NCBI RefSeq assembly: GCF_017316185.1
Contig: NZ_JAFLVX010000011.1
Span: 88,565-152,564 of the forward strand
Length of the DNA: 64,000 nucleotides
Origin: Candidatus Vagococcus giribetii
GTDB taxonomy: Bacteria > Bacillota > Bacilli > Lactobacillales > Vagococcaceae
Direction of reading: 5' to 3'
The notes beneath the pieces are model-generated. The model was given only the letters and a program-made list of their open reading frames with translations. It was not told the origin of the DNA and did no database searches. Each line of letters starts with the position of its first letter. Position 1 is the first letter of the stretch. The position numbers and the translations under genes were made by a program. Positions 16,201-23,422 of this stretch are shown here, in pieces.

Positions 16201-18204
16201 TAAAATATTACCTATGATAGACTCACCGATTTTGTTTTCATTCCAGGCATCTCTGAATGACTTAATAATTTCATTAGTTAAACCTAAAATAGAATTAAAC
16301 ATATCGAAAATTGACTGAATTAGTTTAGTTCCACGTTCATTTTCGTCCCAAGCATTTTTAAATGCTTTAGCAACATCGCCAACTAATCCAAGTAGATTGG
16401 AAACCAGTATTAATATATTACTGATAAACTGTTCACCGGTTCCGTTAGTCCAAACTTCCATGAAACTTCTACCGATTGAAGTGACTAAACCACCAATCTC
16501 ACCTAAAGCGTATTTCCATGCTTTTATAACTGATTGACCATGTTTAGCCCATGAATCTTGAAACGGCTTGAAGAAGTCTCTTAATACGCTGGTAGCCCCA
16601 TCTATCCAATCTGGCCTAGTCGGGATAGGCGTATTAAAGTTAACTTTATTTTTATTGTTATCCAACTTGTCATCTTCTTTATCATCAAGTCCAATTCGAT
16701 TAATTTCATCAAATCCCATTAATGATCGTTGAAGTTTTTTGACTTTCTCACGGTTCTTATCAGCTGAATTACCTGTGTCGTTCATAGCTTGGACATTTTG
16801 GTATAATCCTTGTGCACCTTGTTTAGCTGCTCCGTAGCTTGTGCCAAATAAACTAGCAGTAAAGTGAGCTACTTGACCTGTAACCACTGTTAAAGCTCTC
16901 ATAAGCGCATTGATAGCAGGTAATATCGCCGTATAAATTGGATAGAACGCAGTTAGTAGATTAACTTTGATTTGATTTAACGAGTTACTAAACTCATCAT
17001 TTGCCATCAAAGCTGAACCTACACCACGTGTAATCATGTTTAAACCTTTGTAGATAACACTAAAAATAAATGCTTGTTTAATCATTTGATTTAAGCGATG
17101 TGTAAAGCCGCTAATTCCAGTTGTCATACGCCGTGAACCGTGCGCTATATTATTAGATGTTCTGTTAAATACTCCACCAAACTTAGAGAATAGCCCTTTT
17201 GAATCATCGGCACCTTTACCAACTTTCTTCATACCTAAAGCAGCATTACCAGTAGCCATTGATGACTTACCTAACTCAGTATTCAAGCCTTTTACTGCAG
17301 AACGTAGTGATTTAGTCCTATCTTCTGCTTGTGAGTATGATTGTTGTAATGCTTCATTTTTAGAAATTAATTTCTGAATTTCTTTGTTAGCTCTGATGAT
17401 CTCAGCATTAGTTTTCTTAGAAGCTTTTGTATCTTCAAACTTAAATCCAGCTTTTTCTTCAGCCCTTTTTACATTCGGATTAAACACTCCATCTGAGTAG
17501 TTTGCAGCCATTGCATTTCTTTGTTCTTTAGAAAAGTTACTTACTTTCTTAGCTTGTGTTTCATACAAAGCAGTTAACTCTCTAACTTTAGCCTTTTGGC
17601 CTTCAATTACAGATTCATTCTTACGCATTTCAGTACTAATAGCATCTAAACTACCAGGCAATGTTTTAAACTCGCTTTTTATGCCATCAGCCATCTGTTT
17701 AGCTGAACTATGATACTTATCCATCATTTCTTGCGCTCGTGCTATCTGACTATCGTATTTAACAACGTTCTTTGTATCGCCTTTAGAAGAAGCATCTTGT
17801 CTTTGAGCCTGTAAGAATGCTAACTTCTCTTGTTCCGCTTTAGCACGCCCCATTTTAGCGTTAATATCCTTAACTAATGCATCAACTTCTTTACCTACTG
17901 TTTTACGTGATTGTTGAAAACCTTTAGATAAACCCTTGTTGATGTTGTTAGTTGATGATGTTGTAATTTTCTCCATCATGTCAGTTTGCTTCTGAATCAT
18001 CTTGGTCATTTGTTCAAACTGTTTATTAACGTTATTGACACCACTACCTACGTCCATGTTCTTTTCTGTTTTATTGATTGACTGGCCCGTAATACGTTCG
18101 ATATTGTTAAATACCTTATCAAAAAAAGGCGCCAAAGGTTCTAACTGAGCTTGGATTTTCTCTGTATTGGCTTCGATAAAAATTTCAAGTGTTTCTAGTT
18201 CCAT
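13270..18204 (-). CDS. Phage tape-measure protein with M15-like and lytic transglycosylase domains
   Basis: A 1644-residue protein that would set tail length and help DNA cross the cell wall. Layout: Lys/Gln-rich coiled coil (residues 1-340); hydrophobic helices (about 370-445, IKQAFIFSVIYKGL, YPIYTAILPAINALM); repeated Trp-containing amphipathic blocks (540-880, 960-1060, e.g. AWNENKIGESI); a VanY/M15-like domain (about 1275-1370) with HGKGQAIDIA and DHLHING as metal-ligand motifs; and an SLT-type transglycosylase domain (about 1415-1500) with the catalytic-type Glu in ALESAGN and ARGLLQYIPSTF. It is intact. The start has AGGAGGTG upstream. It is by far the largest gene in the island and follows only small genes, not the usual tail tube and chaperone genes. 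Confidence 0.93.
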   Translation of the reverse strand: MELETLEIFIEANTEKIQAQLEPLAPFFDKVFNNIERITGQSINKTEKNMDVGSGVNNVNKQFEQMTKMIQKQTDMMEKITTSSTNNINKGLSKGFQQSRKTVGKEVDALVKDINAKMGRAKAEQEKLAFLQAQRQDASSKGDTKNVVKYDSQIARAQEMMDKYHSSAKQMADGIKSEFKTLPGSLDAISTEMRKNESVIEGQKAKVRELTALYETQAKKVSNFSKEQRNAMAANYSDGVFNPNVKRAEEKAGFKFEDTKASKKTNAEIIRANKEIQKLISKNEALQQSYSQAEDRTKSLRSAVKGLNTELGKSSMATGNAALGMKKVGKGADDSKGLFSKFGGVFNRTSNNIAHGSRRMTTGISGFTHRLNQMIKQAFIFSVIYKGLNMITRGVGSALMANDEFSNSLNQIKVNLLTAFYPIYTAILPAINALMRALTVVTGQVAHFTASLFGTSYGAAKQGAQGLYQNVQAMNDTGNSADKNREKVKKLQRSLMGFDEINRIGLDDKEDDKLDNNKNKVNFNTPIPTRPDWIDGATSVLRDFFKPFQDSWAKHGQSVIKAWKYALGEIGGLVTSIGRSFMEVWTNGTGEQFISNILILVSNLLGLVGDVAKAFKNAWDENERGTKLIQSIFDMFNSILGLTNEIIKSFRDAWNENKIGESIIGNILEIFTNLNDAVGLLGEGLKKAWKEGEVGTSIFSTILGFFDDILGLLNDASKTTKEWAKELDFTPLLKSIDKLLKPIKKISKDVFTVLEWAYSNVLLPLAKLIIEDGLPTFFNLLGNALEIVSKVIEGGKPFFKWFTDKLIKPLIDFTLGAVSDWLTFLGKFGQALEDLLVIDVSSFSDVVERFKQFGIDIWEGLKEGLSSIGDGIGTFIKESMFDPIINWFKDLFGIHSPSKVFFEFGTFLVQGLFDGIKSLMSKPVELVKKLWDDMSGAVVTKGSVIWDSSKKTWDDVSTKVKTRAGEAWTNTKENWEGIKKSTGENFETVRSWTVDKWDKVKDKVTTASSNAKNDASTAWSVMKTNVSTYNGIIKTNTEKAFNAVVDWASGLGDRIKGGLKAGVKFVKEGAKAIATGFHEFPLKAVNAIKNGVSWILEKVGAGKDSLGADYAAPNYNYAQGTGYHPGGMALVNDGYGSSFREAYRLPNGETGLFPNKRNLMVDLPAGSSVLSGPRTASMYGNMPAYAGGVGKWFNEKWNGFKEWTGDVWDYMSNPGKLVEVGISKFVDLKGALEPSLSIAQGAIGTSMSAATSFVKEKMEEFFDSGDADTSTTGMMGVMQYLSNIASDVMSKFPGMVATSGYRHGDPYSHGKGQAIDIAYPSNMNGSRAYFDPADYVFNKFRDKVAYVITQGMVRDRSGMSGQGSSGQWTKWPDNDHYDHLHINGSIAQGQGGSGGSGGSGVERWRSKILKAAKFMNQSISPSQVNGILAQIALESAGNDKAIQGAGVWDINMANGNPARGLLQYIPSTFNAFSVRGYSNIMDGFHQLMAFFNNSNWRNDIQYGLSGWGPRGHRIQPYAKGTPYLPEDQLAMIHKGEMIVPADFNPYNNMADYQTLQLPDLFRENSKPINYTYTPEPKDVGGGMSGATEGIVNAVMMALSMRDTSSDKGGDINITLEVDGSNMANVVVKEINKRTRQQGVNPILF

Positions 18205-18254
18205 CTAATTCACCTCCTATTTTCTTTTATTTTTTAATCTTACAAAACTTAAAA

Positions 18255-18656
18255 CTAAACCACCTCCTTATTATCTAATTCATCGATAGCTTTTAGGAAT
18301 TCGATATATTGGTTAACGTATCCATCAATTTCTGATGTTCTAGTTATTTCTTTGGTTATCGCCTTACACCACTTAGCGCCATTAAAACCAATTAATCTTA
18401 ATGCTCTATTGACCTCTTTAGTCATAGTTGCTGCATAGACATTATTAAATTCTTTAACTGAAGCTTTGCTACGATATAATCGTTCTATTTCTTTATTAAT
18501 TTTTGCAGCAGATCCAATAAGATTAGACTCTAACTTGTTTTTTAATATAAAATCTAACTCATTATTCACTTCTATAGATTTAAGCACTGTATTAAGTAAA
18601 ATTTTATCCATAGCTTTATTCATCTTTTTTATATTTTCATGATATTCCATTTTCAT
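18255..18656 (-). CDS. Small helical island protein upstream of the tape measure
   Basis: A 133-residue, almost wholly helical protein (KMNKAMDKILLNTVLKSIEV, INKEIERLYRSKASVKEFN). In ordinary phages this position holds the tail assembly chaperones, made by a programmed frameshift. Here there is an ordinary stop and no slippery overlap with the neighbour. It might still act as a tape-measure chaperone. The GGGAG site is only 3 bases from the first ATG, so ATG two codons later (18650) may be the true start. Confidence 0.65.
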   Translation of the reverse strand: MKMEYHENIKKMNKAMDKILLNTVLKSIEVNNELDFILKNKLESNLIGSAAKINKEIERLYRSKASVKEFNNVYAATMTKEVNRALRLIGFNGAKWCKAITKEITRTSEIDGYVNQYIEFLKAIDELDNKEVV

Positions 18657-18678
18657 ATACTCCCTACGTCAACTCAAA

Positions 18679-19257
18679 CTATTTATTATGACTCTCCAAC
18701 TCATCATCAATGTTCTTTTTCATAGTCTCTAACTTACTTCTTCCCGCTTCAGTAAATAAAAAATTGATCCATGGCCATTTGGGAAATATTGAAAAGTCAT
18801 CTGAATCTTTATAGTCAGACAATCGATTAACTTCGTTTCTTATGTCATTTTCGTGTTGATGGATCTTTGTTGAAATAACCTCAGATAGTTCCAACGCATT
18901 ACTTAAACAGTCGCTTAACTGTTTCATTTCTTTAAACATAGGATTCATATCTCGTATCTCATGCTCCATGATGTTATTACCAAGACGTCTTAAACTAGCA
19001 TTATTATTTTTAACAAATTCATCATATTCTTGTTTAGAAGAATCAACTTTGTTCTCATAAGCTTCTAAGAGTCTTTCTAAGCTAGTAACTTCTTGTGATA
19101 ACTCTAAACTAGGCTCTTGAGCTAATTGCTCTTTTTTAGTTGTAAAATCAACTTTAGTAACTGAAGCTAAGTTCTTGTACTTAGCGTGAACATCTTTTAA
19201 ATCAGTATATTTCTGTATCTCTTGGTTAATTAATTCCTTTGATTCATTAGTTATCAC
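18679..19257 (-). CDS. Coiled-coil island protein
   Basis: A 192-residue protein dominated by coiled coil (LSQEVTSLERLLEAYENKV, LELSEVISTKIHQHENDI), with a short Trp/Pro-rich segment near the C-terminus (FPKWPWINFLF) that might touch a membrane or a partner. No recognised domain. It lies in the small-gene block between the putative small terminase and the tape measure, 22 bases before the next gene. Candidate tape-measure chaperone or helper-redirecting factor, by position only. Confidence 0.6.
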   Translation of the reverse strand: MITNESKELINQEIQKYTDLKDVHAKYKNLASVTKVDFTTKKEQLAQEPSLELSQEVTSLERLLEAYENKVDSSKQEYDEFVKNNNASLRRLGNNIMEHEIRDMNPMFKEMKQLSDCLSNALELSEVISTKIHQHENDIRNEVNRLSDYKDSDDFSIFPKWPWINFLFTEAGRSKLETMKKNIDDELESHNK

Positions 19258-19270
19258 TGTAATCCCTCCC

Positions 19271-19558
19271 TTAATTCCATAGTGTACAGTTTCTGCTTTT
19301 TAGATCTCTTTCATTATTAGATTCTGCAGAACTTTTGACTAGAGTAGTTAAATAGTCATCAGAATTACTTTTATCTTTTTGTTGTCTTTTCGCCTTGTTG
19401 CTTTCTGCGAATTCCGTAGCAAATACTTCTTGAGTATCGTAATCTGTTACCTGTAAAATTTTATTCTGAGTTTCACTTAACTCATGCTTTCTAGTAAGCA
19501 AGTCCGCCTGTCTTACTTGTTGTAATTCTTTTGATGTTTGCTCAATTGATTCTGTCAT
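19271..19558 (-). CDS. Small charged island protein
   Basis: A 95-residue, highly polar protein rich in Gln, Glu, Lys and Ser (EQTSKELQQVRQADLLTRK), probably disordered or coiled coil. It lies 13 bases before the 192-residue coiled-coil gene in the same direction. No family recognised. Confidence 0.55.
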   Translation of the reverse strand: MTESIEQTSKELQQVRQADLLTRKHELSETQNKILQVTDYDTQEVFATEFAESNKAKRQQKDKSNSDDYLTTLVKSSAESNNERDLKSRNCTLWN

Positions 19559-19583
19559 TATTAATTCCTACTTTCTTTTATTG

Positions 19584-19865
19584 TTAGATAAAATAAGTTC
19601 TCTTTAAACCTTCAACTAATTTTTTATCTATATCTTTAAACTTTACTTTTTTCATTTTTTCATCAATCAATACATCGATTTCTTTCGATACTTCATCTAA
19701 ATCTGATTTATCTAAATTAATTATTTCTCTTAACCTTTGATCTGACATATCGCTAAATACTAATTTAGAATAAACATATCTTATAAAACCATCATTCTCT
19801 TTATCATTTGCTTTTTCCTCTAACGCTTTTATTCTGTTTAATACGTTCTTATTCCTCATAAACAT
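19584..19865 (-). CDS. Small island protein with N-terminal NRIKALEEKA motif
   Basis: A 93-residue protein. Its start region (NVLNRIKALEEKA) closely resembles those of the proteins at 19849-20109 (LLARIKKMEEII) and 20521-20721 (LANRITKVEKIL), suggesting a shared short interaction helix. The rest is helical and acidic. It overlaps the upstream gene by 17 bases. No known function. Confidence 0.6.
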   Translation of the reverse strand: MFMRNKNVLNRIKALEEKANDKENDGFIRYVYSKLVFSDMSDQRLREIINLDKSDLDEVSKEIDVLIDEKMKKVKFKDIDKKLVEGLKRTYFI

Positions 19866-20109
19866 CCCAACAATCTTTAGCTAATTGGTTTAGTATTTCA
19901 TCTAAATAGGCAGTTAACCCCTGTTCTGTTAATCGTTTAGAAAAATCGACAGCATCTTGCTCTACCTCAAAAGTTAAATGAAACACTTTCCATTTACCTT
20001 CTTCAATCTTTGTAACTTTTCTTTTATCTCGTGGAATAGGTATAATATCTGGTCCTATAATTTCTTCCATTTTTTTGATTCTTGCTAACAAACTATTATT
20101 AATAGCCAT
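19849..20109 (-). CDS. Small island protein with N-terminal LLARIKKMEEII motif
   Basis: An 86-residue protein with the shared N-terminal amphipathic helix and a beta-rich middle (WKVFHLTFEVEQDAVDF) ending in helices. It overlaps the end of the putative small terminase gene by 11 bases and the following gene by 17 bases, so all three are tightly coupled. No family recognised. Confidence 0.6.
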   Translation of the reverse strand: MAINNSLLARIKKMEEIIGPDIIPIPRDKRKVTKIEEGKWKVFHLTFEVEQDAVDFSKRLTEQGLTAYLDEILNQLAKDCWDVYEE

Positions 20110-20470
20110 CTTCTACACCTACCGCTTTTTCTAATTCTTCAATACGTTCTTGTGTATCATCAATCTCAATCGAACGATACGCCACATCTAACACATTCTT
20201 AGCAGCCTGTACCCTAGAACTTGGCGTAGCAGTATCATCAAGCATGACTTCATTCAGTGTATTGACGGCATCTATTGAACTCTTTTGTAATTTAGCCGTT
20301 ACATCTTGCATTAATTCACGTCTGATAGATCTATACTCTTTCATAAAATTTTCGTCCTTTAGATACCTATAAGCCGTTGTTTTAGCAATTCCAGCCTTCT
20401 CACACGCATGTTCAATAGAAGATGTTTCTAACAATGCTTTTAAAAATTTATCCTGTCTTTGATTTAACAT
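20099..20470 (-). CDS. terS: Putative terminase small subunit (HTH DNA-binding)
   Basis: A 123-residue protein. The start ATG 20470 is chosen for the AAGGAG site 6 bases upstream; the longer frame runs through that site. It has an N-terminal HTH of the small-terminase type (LNQRQDKFLKALLETSSIEHACEKAGIAKTTAYRYL, residues 2-37) and a helical C-terminal half with SRVQAAKNVLDVAYRSIEI, like phBC6A51-type TerS proteins. TerS selects the pac or cos site. In satellites a private TerS redirects the helper's large terminase. No large-subunit gene follows. A simple HTH regulator is the alternative. Confidence 0.75.
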   Translation of the reverse strand: MLNQRQDKFLKALLETSSIEHACEKAGIAKTTAYRYLKDENFMKEYRSIRRELMQDVTAKLQKSSIDAVNTLNEVMLDDTATPSSRVQAAKNVLDVAYRSIEIDDTQERIEELEKAVGVEDGY

Positions 20471-20520
20471 AAAGCGCTCCTTTCTGATTAATTCGTAGCG
20501 TTTAGACATTAATCGTCTAC

Positions 20521-20721
20521 TTAGTCGATATCATCAATAAAAACTACGTCATAACCATTCTCGTTTGCATATTGATCTAGTTGTTGCTCATTAAACTTCC
20601 ATGGACCAAAAGTTCCGTCATTGTTTAAATCAGTAATTAGCACTGGATTTTTAGGTTTTATAAGTATTTTTTCTACTTTAGTAATCCGATTCGCTAATGA
20701 TCTTTTATAAAAACTAGTCAT
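20521..20721 (-). CDS. First late-module protein, small, with LANRITKVEKIL motif
   Basis: A 66-residue protein that begins with the amphipathic helix shared by two other genes of this block and then has an acidic domain (ITDLNNDGTFGPWKFNEQQ, DVVFIDDID). GGGGAGG lies before its start. It is the first gene after the terminator at 20762-20807 and therefore the first gene of the packaging/tail unit. Function unknown. Confidence 0.6.
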   Translation of the reverse strand: MTSFYKRSLANRITKVEKILIKPKNPVLITDLNNDGTFGPWKFNEQQLDQYANENGYDVVFIDDID

Positions 20722-20761
20722 TCTTACCTCCCCAAAACCTCCCTAGATTTTCAAATAAAAA

Positions 20762-20807
20762 AGAGGACAAACTAAAAATTCAATTAAGAATCATTAGTTT
20801 GTCCTCT
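20762..20807 (-). terminator. Terminator between early/replication and packaging/tail modules
   Basis: A perfect 14-base stem (AGAGGACAAACTAA / TTAGTTTGTCCTCT) with an 18-base loop, followed on the minus strand by CTTTTTTATTT. It lies only 41 bases before the first late gene and downstream of the promoter-like site at 20845-20853, so transcripts from that promoter must read through it. Confidence 0.75.
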
Positions 20808-20844
20808 GGTTTTCCAGTCAGACTTGTATCAATATGTTACCTAT

Positions 20845-20853
20845 ATTATACCA
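20845..20853 (-). promoter_or_regulatory. Candidate extended -10 promoter for the packaging/tail module
   Basis: On the minus strand the sequence TGGTATAAT is a perfect extended -10 box. No TTGACA-like -35 is found at the right distance, as expected of an activator-dependent late promoter. It is followed at once by a terminator. Confidence 0.45.
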
Positions 20854-20899
20854 TTTCATAGCATTTTATACTACTTTTATAAGCATTTCCGTACTCTTT

Positions 20900-21034
20900 T
20901 TACACTAATTTTTGAGTTGTTTTTGTTTCCAATCTCATCACTTTTCCATCTTGAATGACTAGAGTTATTTCACCATATTTAGGCACTTCCACCGTTGTAT
21001 TTTTCCCTTTTGAATCAATATAAATTTTATCCAT
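20900..21034 (-). CDS. Small DUF2292-like protein (44 residues)
   Basis: Below usual length cut-offs, but clearly coding: ATG at 21034 with AAGG upstream, 44 residues, and the block YGEITLVIQDGKVMRLE that characterises DUF2292 proteins. These tiny proteins are common in Firmicutes genomes and phages, and their role is unknown. It lies between the 87-residue gene and the late promoter in the same direction. Confidence 0.75.
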   Translation of the reverse strand: MDKIYIDSKGKNTTVEVPKYGEITLVIQDGKVMRLETKTTQKLV

Positions 21035-21143
21035 TTATTTACCTTCTTTCGCTCGTTCAATTTTAGAAGCCTATTTTTATGTTTTTATTTTATAGTGATG
21101 ATACTAGATATTGCCGCCATCGATAACTAGTACCTGGTCGATA

Positions 21144-21407
21144 TCACTTTAATTTCTCTTTATTAATTGAAACTTTCATATAATTGGTTGCTATAGTCTG
21201 CATGACTTTTAAATCTTCATCGCTACACTTGTTTAAATTGCCTAATGTCATTAACAGATCAGCTTGAATCTTTTCATTTTCTTTTTTCACCTCAATAGCT
21301 TCAGTTAATGCATCCTCAGCTTTCTTTATTAAATCATCTTGCTTTTCAAGTAACTCAGCATAACTGATTTTTCTTAAATGCTTCGGTACATACATTATTT
21401 TAAACAT
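21144..21407 (-). CDS. Small coiled-coil island protein
   Basis: An 87-residue protein with a basic N-terminus (KIMYVPKHLRKISYAELL) and a long coiled coil (IKKAEDALTEAIEVKKENE). A strong AAGGAGG precedes the ATG. Its stop codon lies in a nested inverted repeat (outer arms 21094-21099 and 21143-21148). No family recognised. Confidence 0.6.
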   Translation of the reverse strand: MFKIMYVPKHLRKISYAELLEKQDDLIKKAEDALTEAIEVKKENEKIQADLLMTLGNLNKCSDEDLKVMQTIATNYMKVSINKEKLK

Positions 21408-21443
21408 GATGTTCCTCCTTTTTCTAACCTAGCCAAAACCTCA

Positions 21444-22058
21444 CTAGTATCTCATTTGCCATTCTTCTAATTCGTACTGATTTAACGCCTCACGAAGAAA
21501 TCCGTATCTTTCTAATTTCTCAACACCTAATCGAGTTGTTTCGTCCCTCATATCAAACACTTTCTTTTTGTCTGATGTCATGCCGATACTTAAAGTGACA
21601 TCATCTATTGTTATCCAAGTAGAATCATAAATACTTGGCACAATATCCACTTCTTTTACGTATAAGAATTGGTTTATTTTTAGATAAATCATTTCTTCTC
21701 GTTTTAAAATTAATTGACCGACTTCTATCATGATTTTTTCAAGTTCAATCTCAGCAAGTCGCCTCTCTTTTGAGTAATCAGCTGGTTCCATGTTCAGCTT
21801 GAAAGCCATCGCCTTATCACTAATAGGAATATTACTAGTGTATACTCCCCTTTTGTGGTCAAAGTTCCCTAAATTTGGAGTGTCATAATACTTAGCTTTT
21901 AAAATATCCAAGCTCTCTTTTGGTAATTTAGGTAGGCTATTAAATAATAATTTTGCATTTTCAACTTCTCTTAAACTTAAAATACTTCTATTTGTTTCTA
22001 ACATCTTCCAACGTCTTAAGTAATATTGTGAGCGAACGCTCTTATAATCTCTACCCAC
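21444..22058 (-). CDS. Island protein, possible late-gene activator
   Basis: A 204-residue protein read from GTG 22058, preceded by GGAGGG 5 bases upstream; the longer ATG frame would overlap that site. The central part (ISDKAMAFKLNMEPADYSKE) could be a helix-turn-helix of the kind in phage ArpU/RinA-type late activators, whose genes lie here, just before the packaging module. The resemblance is weak, so this function is a hypothesis. Confidence 0.55.
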   Translation of the reverse strand: MGRDYKSVRSQYYLRRWKMLETNRSILSLREVENAKLLFNSLPKLPKESLDILKAKYYDTPNLGNFDHKRGVYTSNIPISDKAMAFKLNMEPADYSKERRLAEIELEKIMIEVGQLILKREEMIYLKINQFLYVKEVDIVPSIYDSTWITIDDVTLSIGMTSDKKKVFDMRDETTRLGVEKLERYGFLREALNQYELEEWQMRY

Positions 22059-22068
22059 TCTATCCCTC

Positions 22069-22560
22069 CTATATTGCGAATAAATTAGACAAAACATTCA
22101 AATTACTATCAAAATCCTTTGATAGTTTAATACATGGCAATTTCTCAGGTACTTCTATTCCTTCCCTTAAACAAATCATGATCTCGATTTCTTCTATTTC
22201 GTCCAGAAGATTGTCTTTTAATTTTTCAGATAATTCCATATTATAATTTTGCTTAAACTTCATCATAAGCTCGTTATAATCGCTATGAGGCAATTCGCTC
22301 AAATACTGATTAAAGTATCGTCTCCTTAATTCAAAGCGTTCTATACGCTTGTCAATCAATTCTATAGCCATGATATGTTCTATTGCCATCTTATCAACTC
22401 TGAATGCTCTAGCCTGAACGCCTAGCTCTGTGTAGTCTGTTCTTGTAGCCATATTTTGAGAATAAAAGATGTTATCAGCCTGTTTTTTGTATCTAATCAG
22501 CCGATTAATCGACTCGTTAAGGTTAAAGTATTTTTTTACTACTTCCAATTCATCAAACAT
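22069..22560 (-). CDS. Helical phage-type protein, possible DUF1492-like
   Basis: A 163-residue protein with long helices (YFNLNESINRLIRYKKQA; IELIDKRIERFELRRRYFNQ). The pattern recalls DUF1492-type proteins that occur just after replication genes in phages, but similarity is not strong. It ends 11 bases before the possible activator gene and starts 18 bases after dnaC. Confidence 0.55.
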   Translation of the reverse strand: MFDELEVVKKYFNLNESINRLIRYKKQADNIFYSQNMATRTDYTELGVQARAFRVDKMAIEHIMAIELIDKRIERFELRRRYFNQYLSELPHSDYNELMMKFKQNYNMELSEKLKDNLLDEIEEIEIMICLREGIEVPEKLPCIKLSKDFDSNLNVLSNLFAI

Positions 22561-22578
22561 CTTTTATTCTCCTTTTGG

Positions 22579-23412
22579 CTATTGTTTTAATTTATAAGCT
22601 ATTGGTCTTTTGTCACTAATATGGTTAAAATCCATGTAAATAACATTTGTCTTAATTCTAGAAATAATACGTTCATCCATAAGGTTACCTAATTGCTCTA
22701 TGGTTAAGTTACTAGTGAATAATGTAGATTTACCTTCCCTAGCATTTAAAACATTATAGAGTGTGTTTATAGTGAAGTCTGTCGCCTGTTTAGTAGTATT
22801 CATGGATAACTCTGCTCCGATATCATCTAGTCCTAAAACATCTGCGTCACTTAATAATTTCATATAGTAAGCTTCACCTTTTAATTCAGTTGGATCATTA
22901 AAAGATTTCTTGATATTGCTTAGCAACTTAGGGACTGAGACGAACAAACAACGCTTTTCAGTACTTAACTCATTGACATTTTTTAAGATTCCTACCAACA
23001 AATGACTTTTACCAGTTCCAGCTCCACCGTACATGAATACATTTCTACTATCAGCAATTACATCATGAGCCACTTGATTAGCTTGTCTCTTGATAAAACT
23101 TTCTTTCTCGTCTTTGTTGACGTAATTCTTAATACCATCATCTAAAATATTTTTATTGTGAACGATACTATTTTTATAAAAGAATGATCTTCTGCCTTCT
23201 GCCGTGTTATCAAAATGTTCCATTGTCTTTTTATAGGCGAACTCTTGACCTCTATCTATTAAGAAACATCTAGGACAGATAATCTCACTGTGAAAATGAA
23301 TCATATTAACTTTCTCATGACCTTTCACATCGCAGCATTCAGATAATTCGATATATCCAGTACGTTCTATTTGTTCATCAGGTATTTTGACACTCCCCAT
23401 TTTCATTGCCAT
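22579..23412 (-). CDS. dnaC: DnaC/DnaI-like helicase loader ATPase
   Basis: A 277-residue AAA+ ATPase that loads the replicative helicase at the island origin. It has an N-terminal zinc-binding segment (SECCDVKGHE ... IICPRCFL, residues 23-54), Walker A GGAGTGKSHL (near residue 133), Walker B VLGLDDIGAE, and a sensor ending in DERIISRIKTNVIYM. GGAGGG precedes the ATG by 5 bases. It follows the DnaD-like gene by 10 bases, forming the replication module that lets the element amplify after excision. Confidence 0.92.
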   Translation of the reverse strand: MAMKMGSVKIPDEQIERTGYIELSECCDVKGHEKVNMIHFHSEIICPRCFLIDRGQEFAYKKTMEHFDNTAEGRRSFFYKNSIVHNKNILDDGIKNYVNKDEKESFIKRQANQVAHDVIADSRNVFMYGGAGTGKSHLLVGILKNVNELSTEKRCLFVSVPKLLSNIKKSFNDPTELKGEAYYMKLLSDADVLGLDDIGAELSMNTTKQATDFTINTLYNVLNAREGKSTLFTSNLTIEQLGNLMDERIISRIKTNVIYMDFNHISDKRPIAYKLKQ

Positions 23413-23422
23413 CTAATCCCTC

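Noticed and set aside
18255..19257. Programmed frameshift between tail chaperone genes as in lambda G/GT
   Set aside because: The two genes are separated by 22 bases with a normal stop and a separate ribosome binding site; I see no slippery heptamer at the boundary.
21094..21148. Nested inverted repeat considered as replication origin
   Set aside because: No iterons, arms are short (5-6 bases) and it overlaps a stop codon. Not enough to call an origin.
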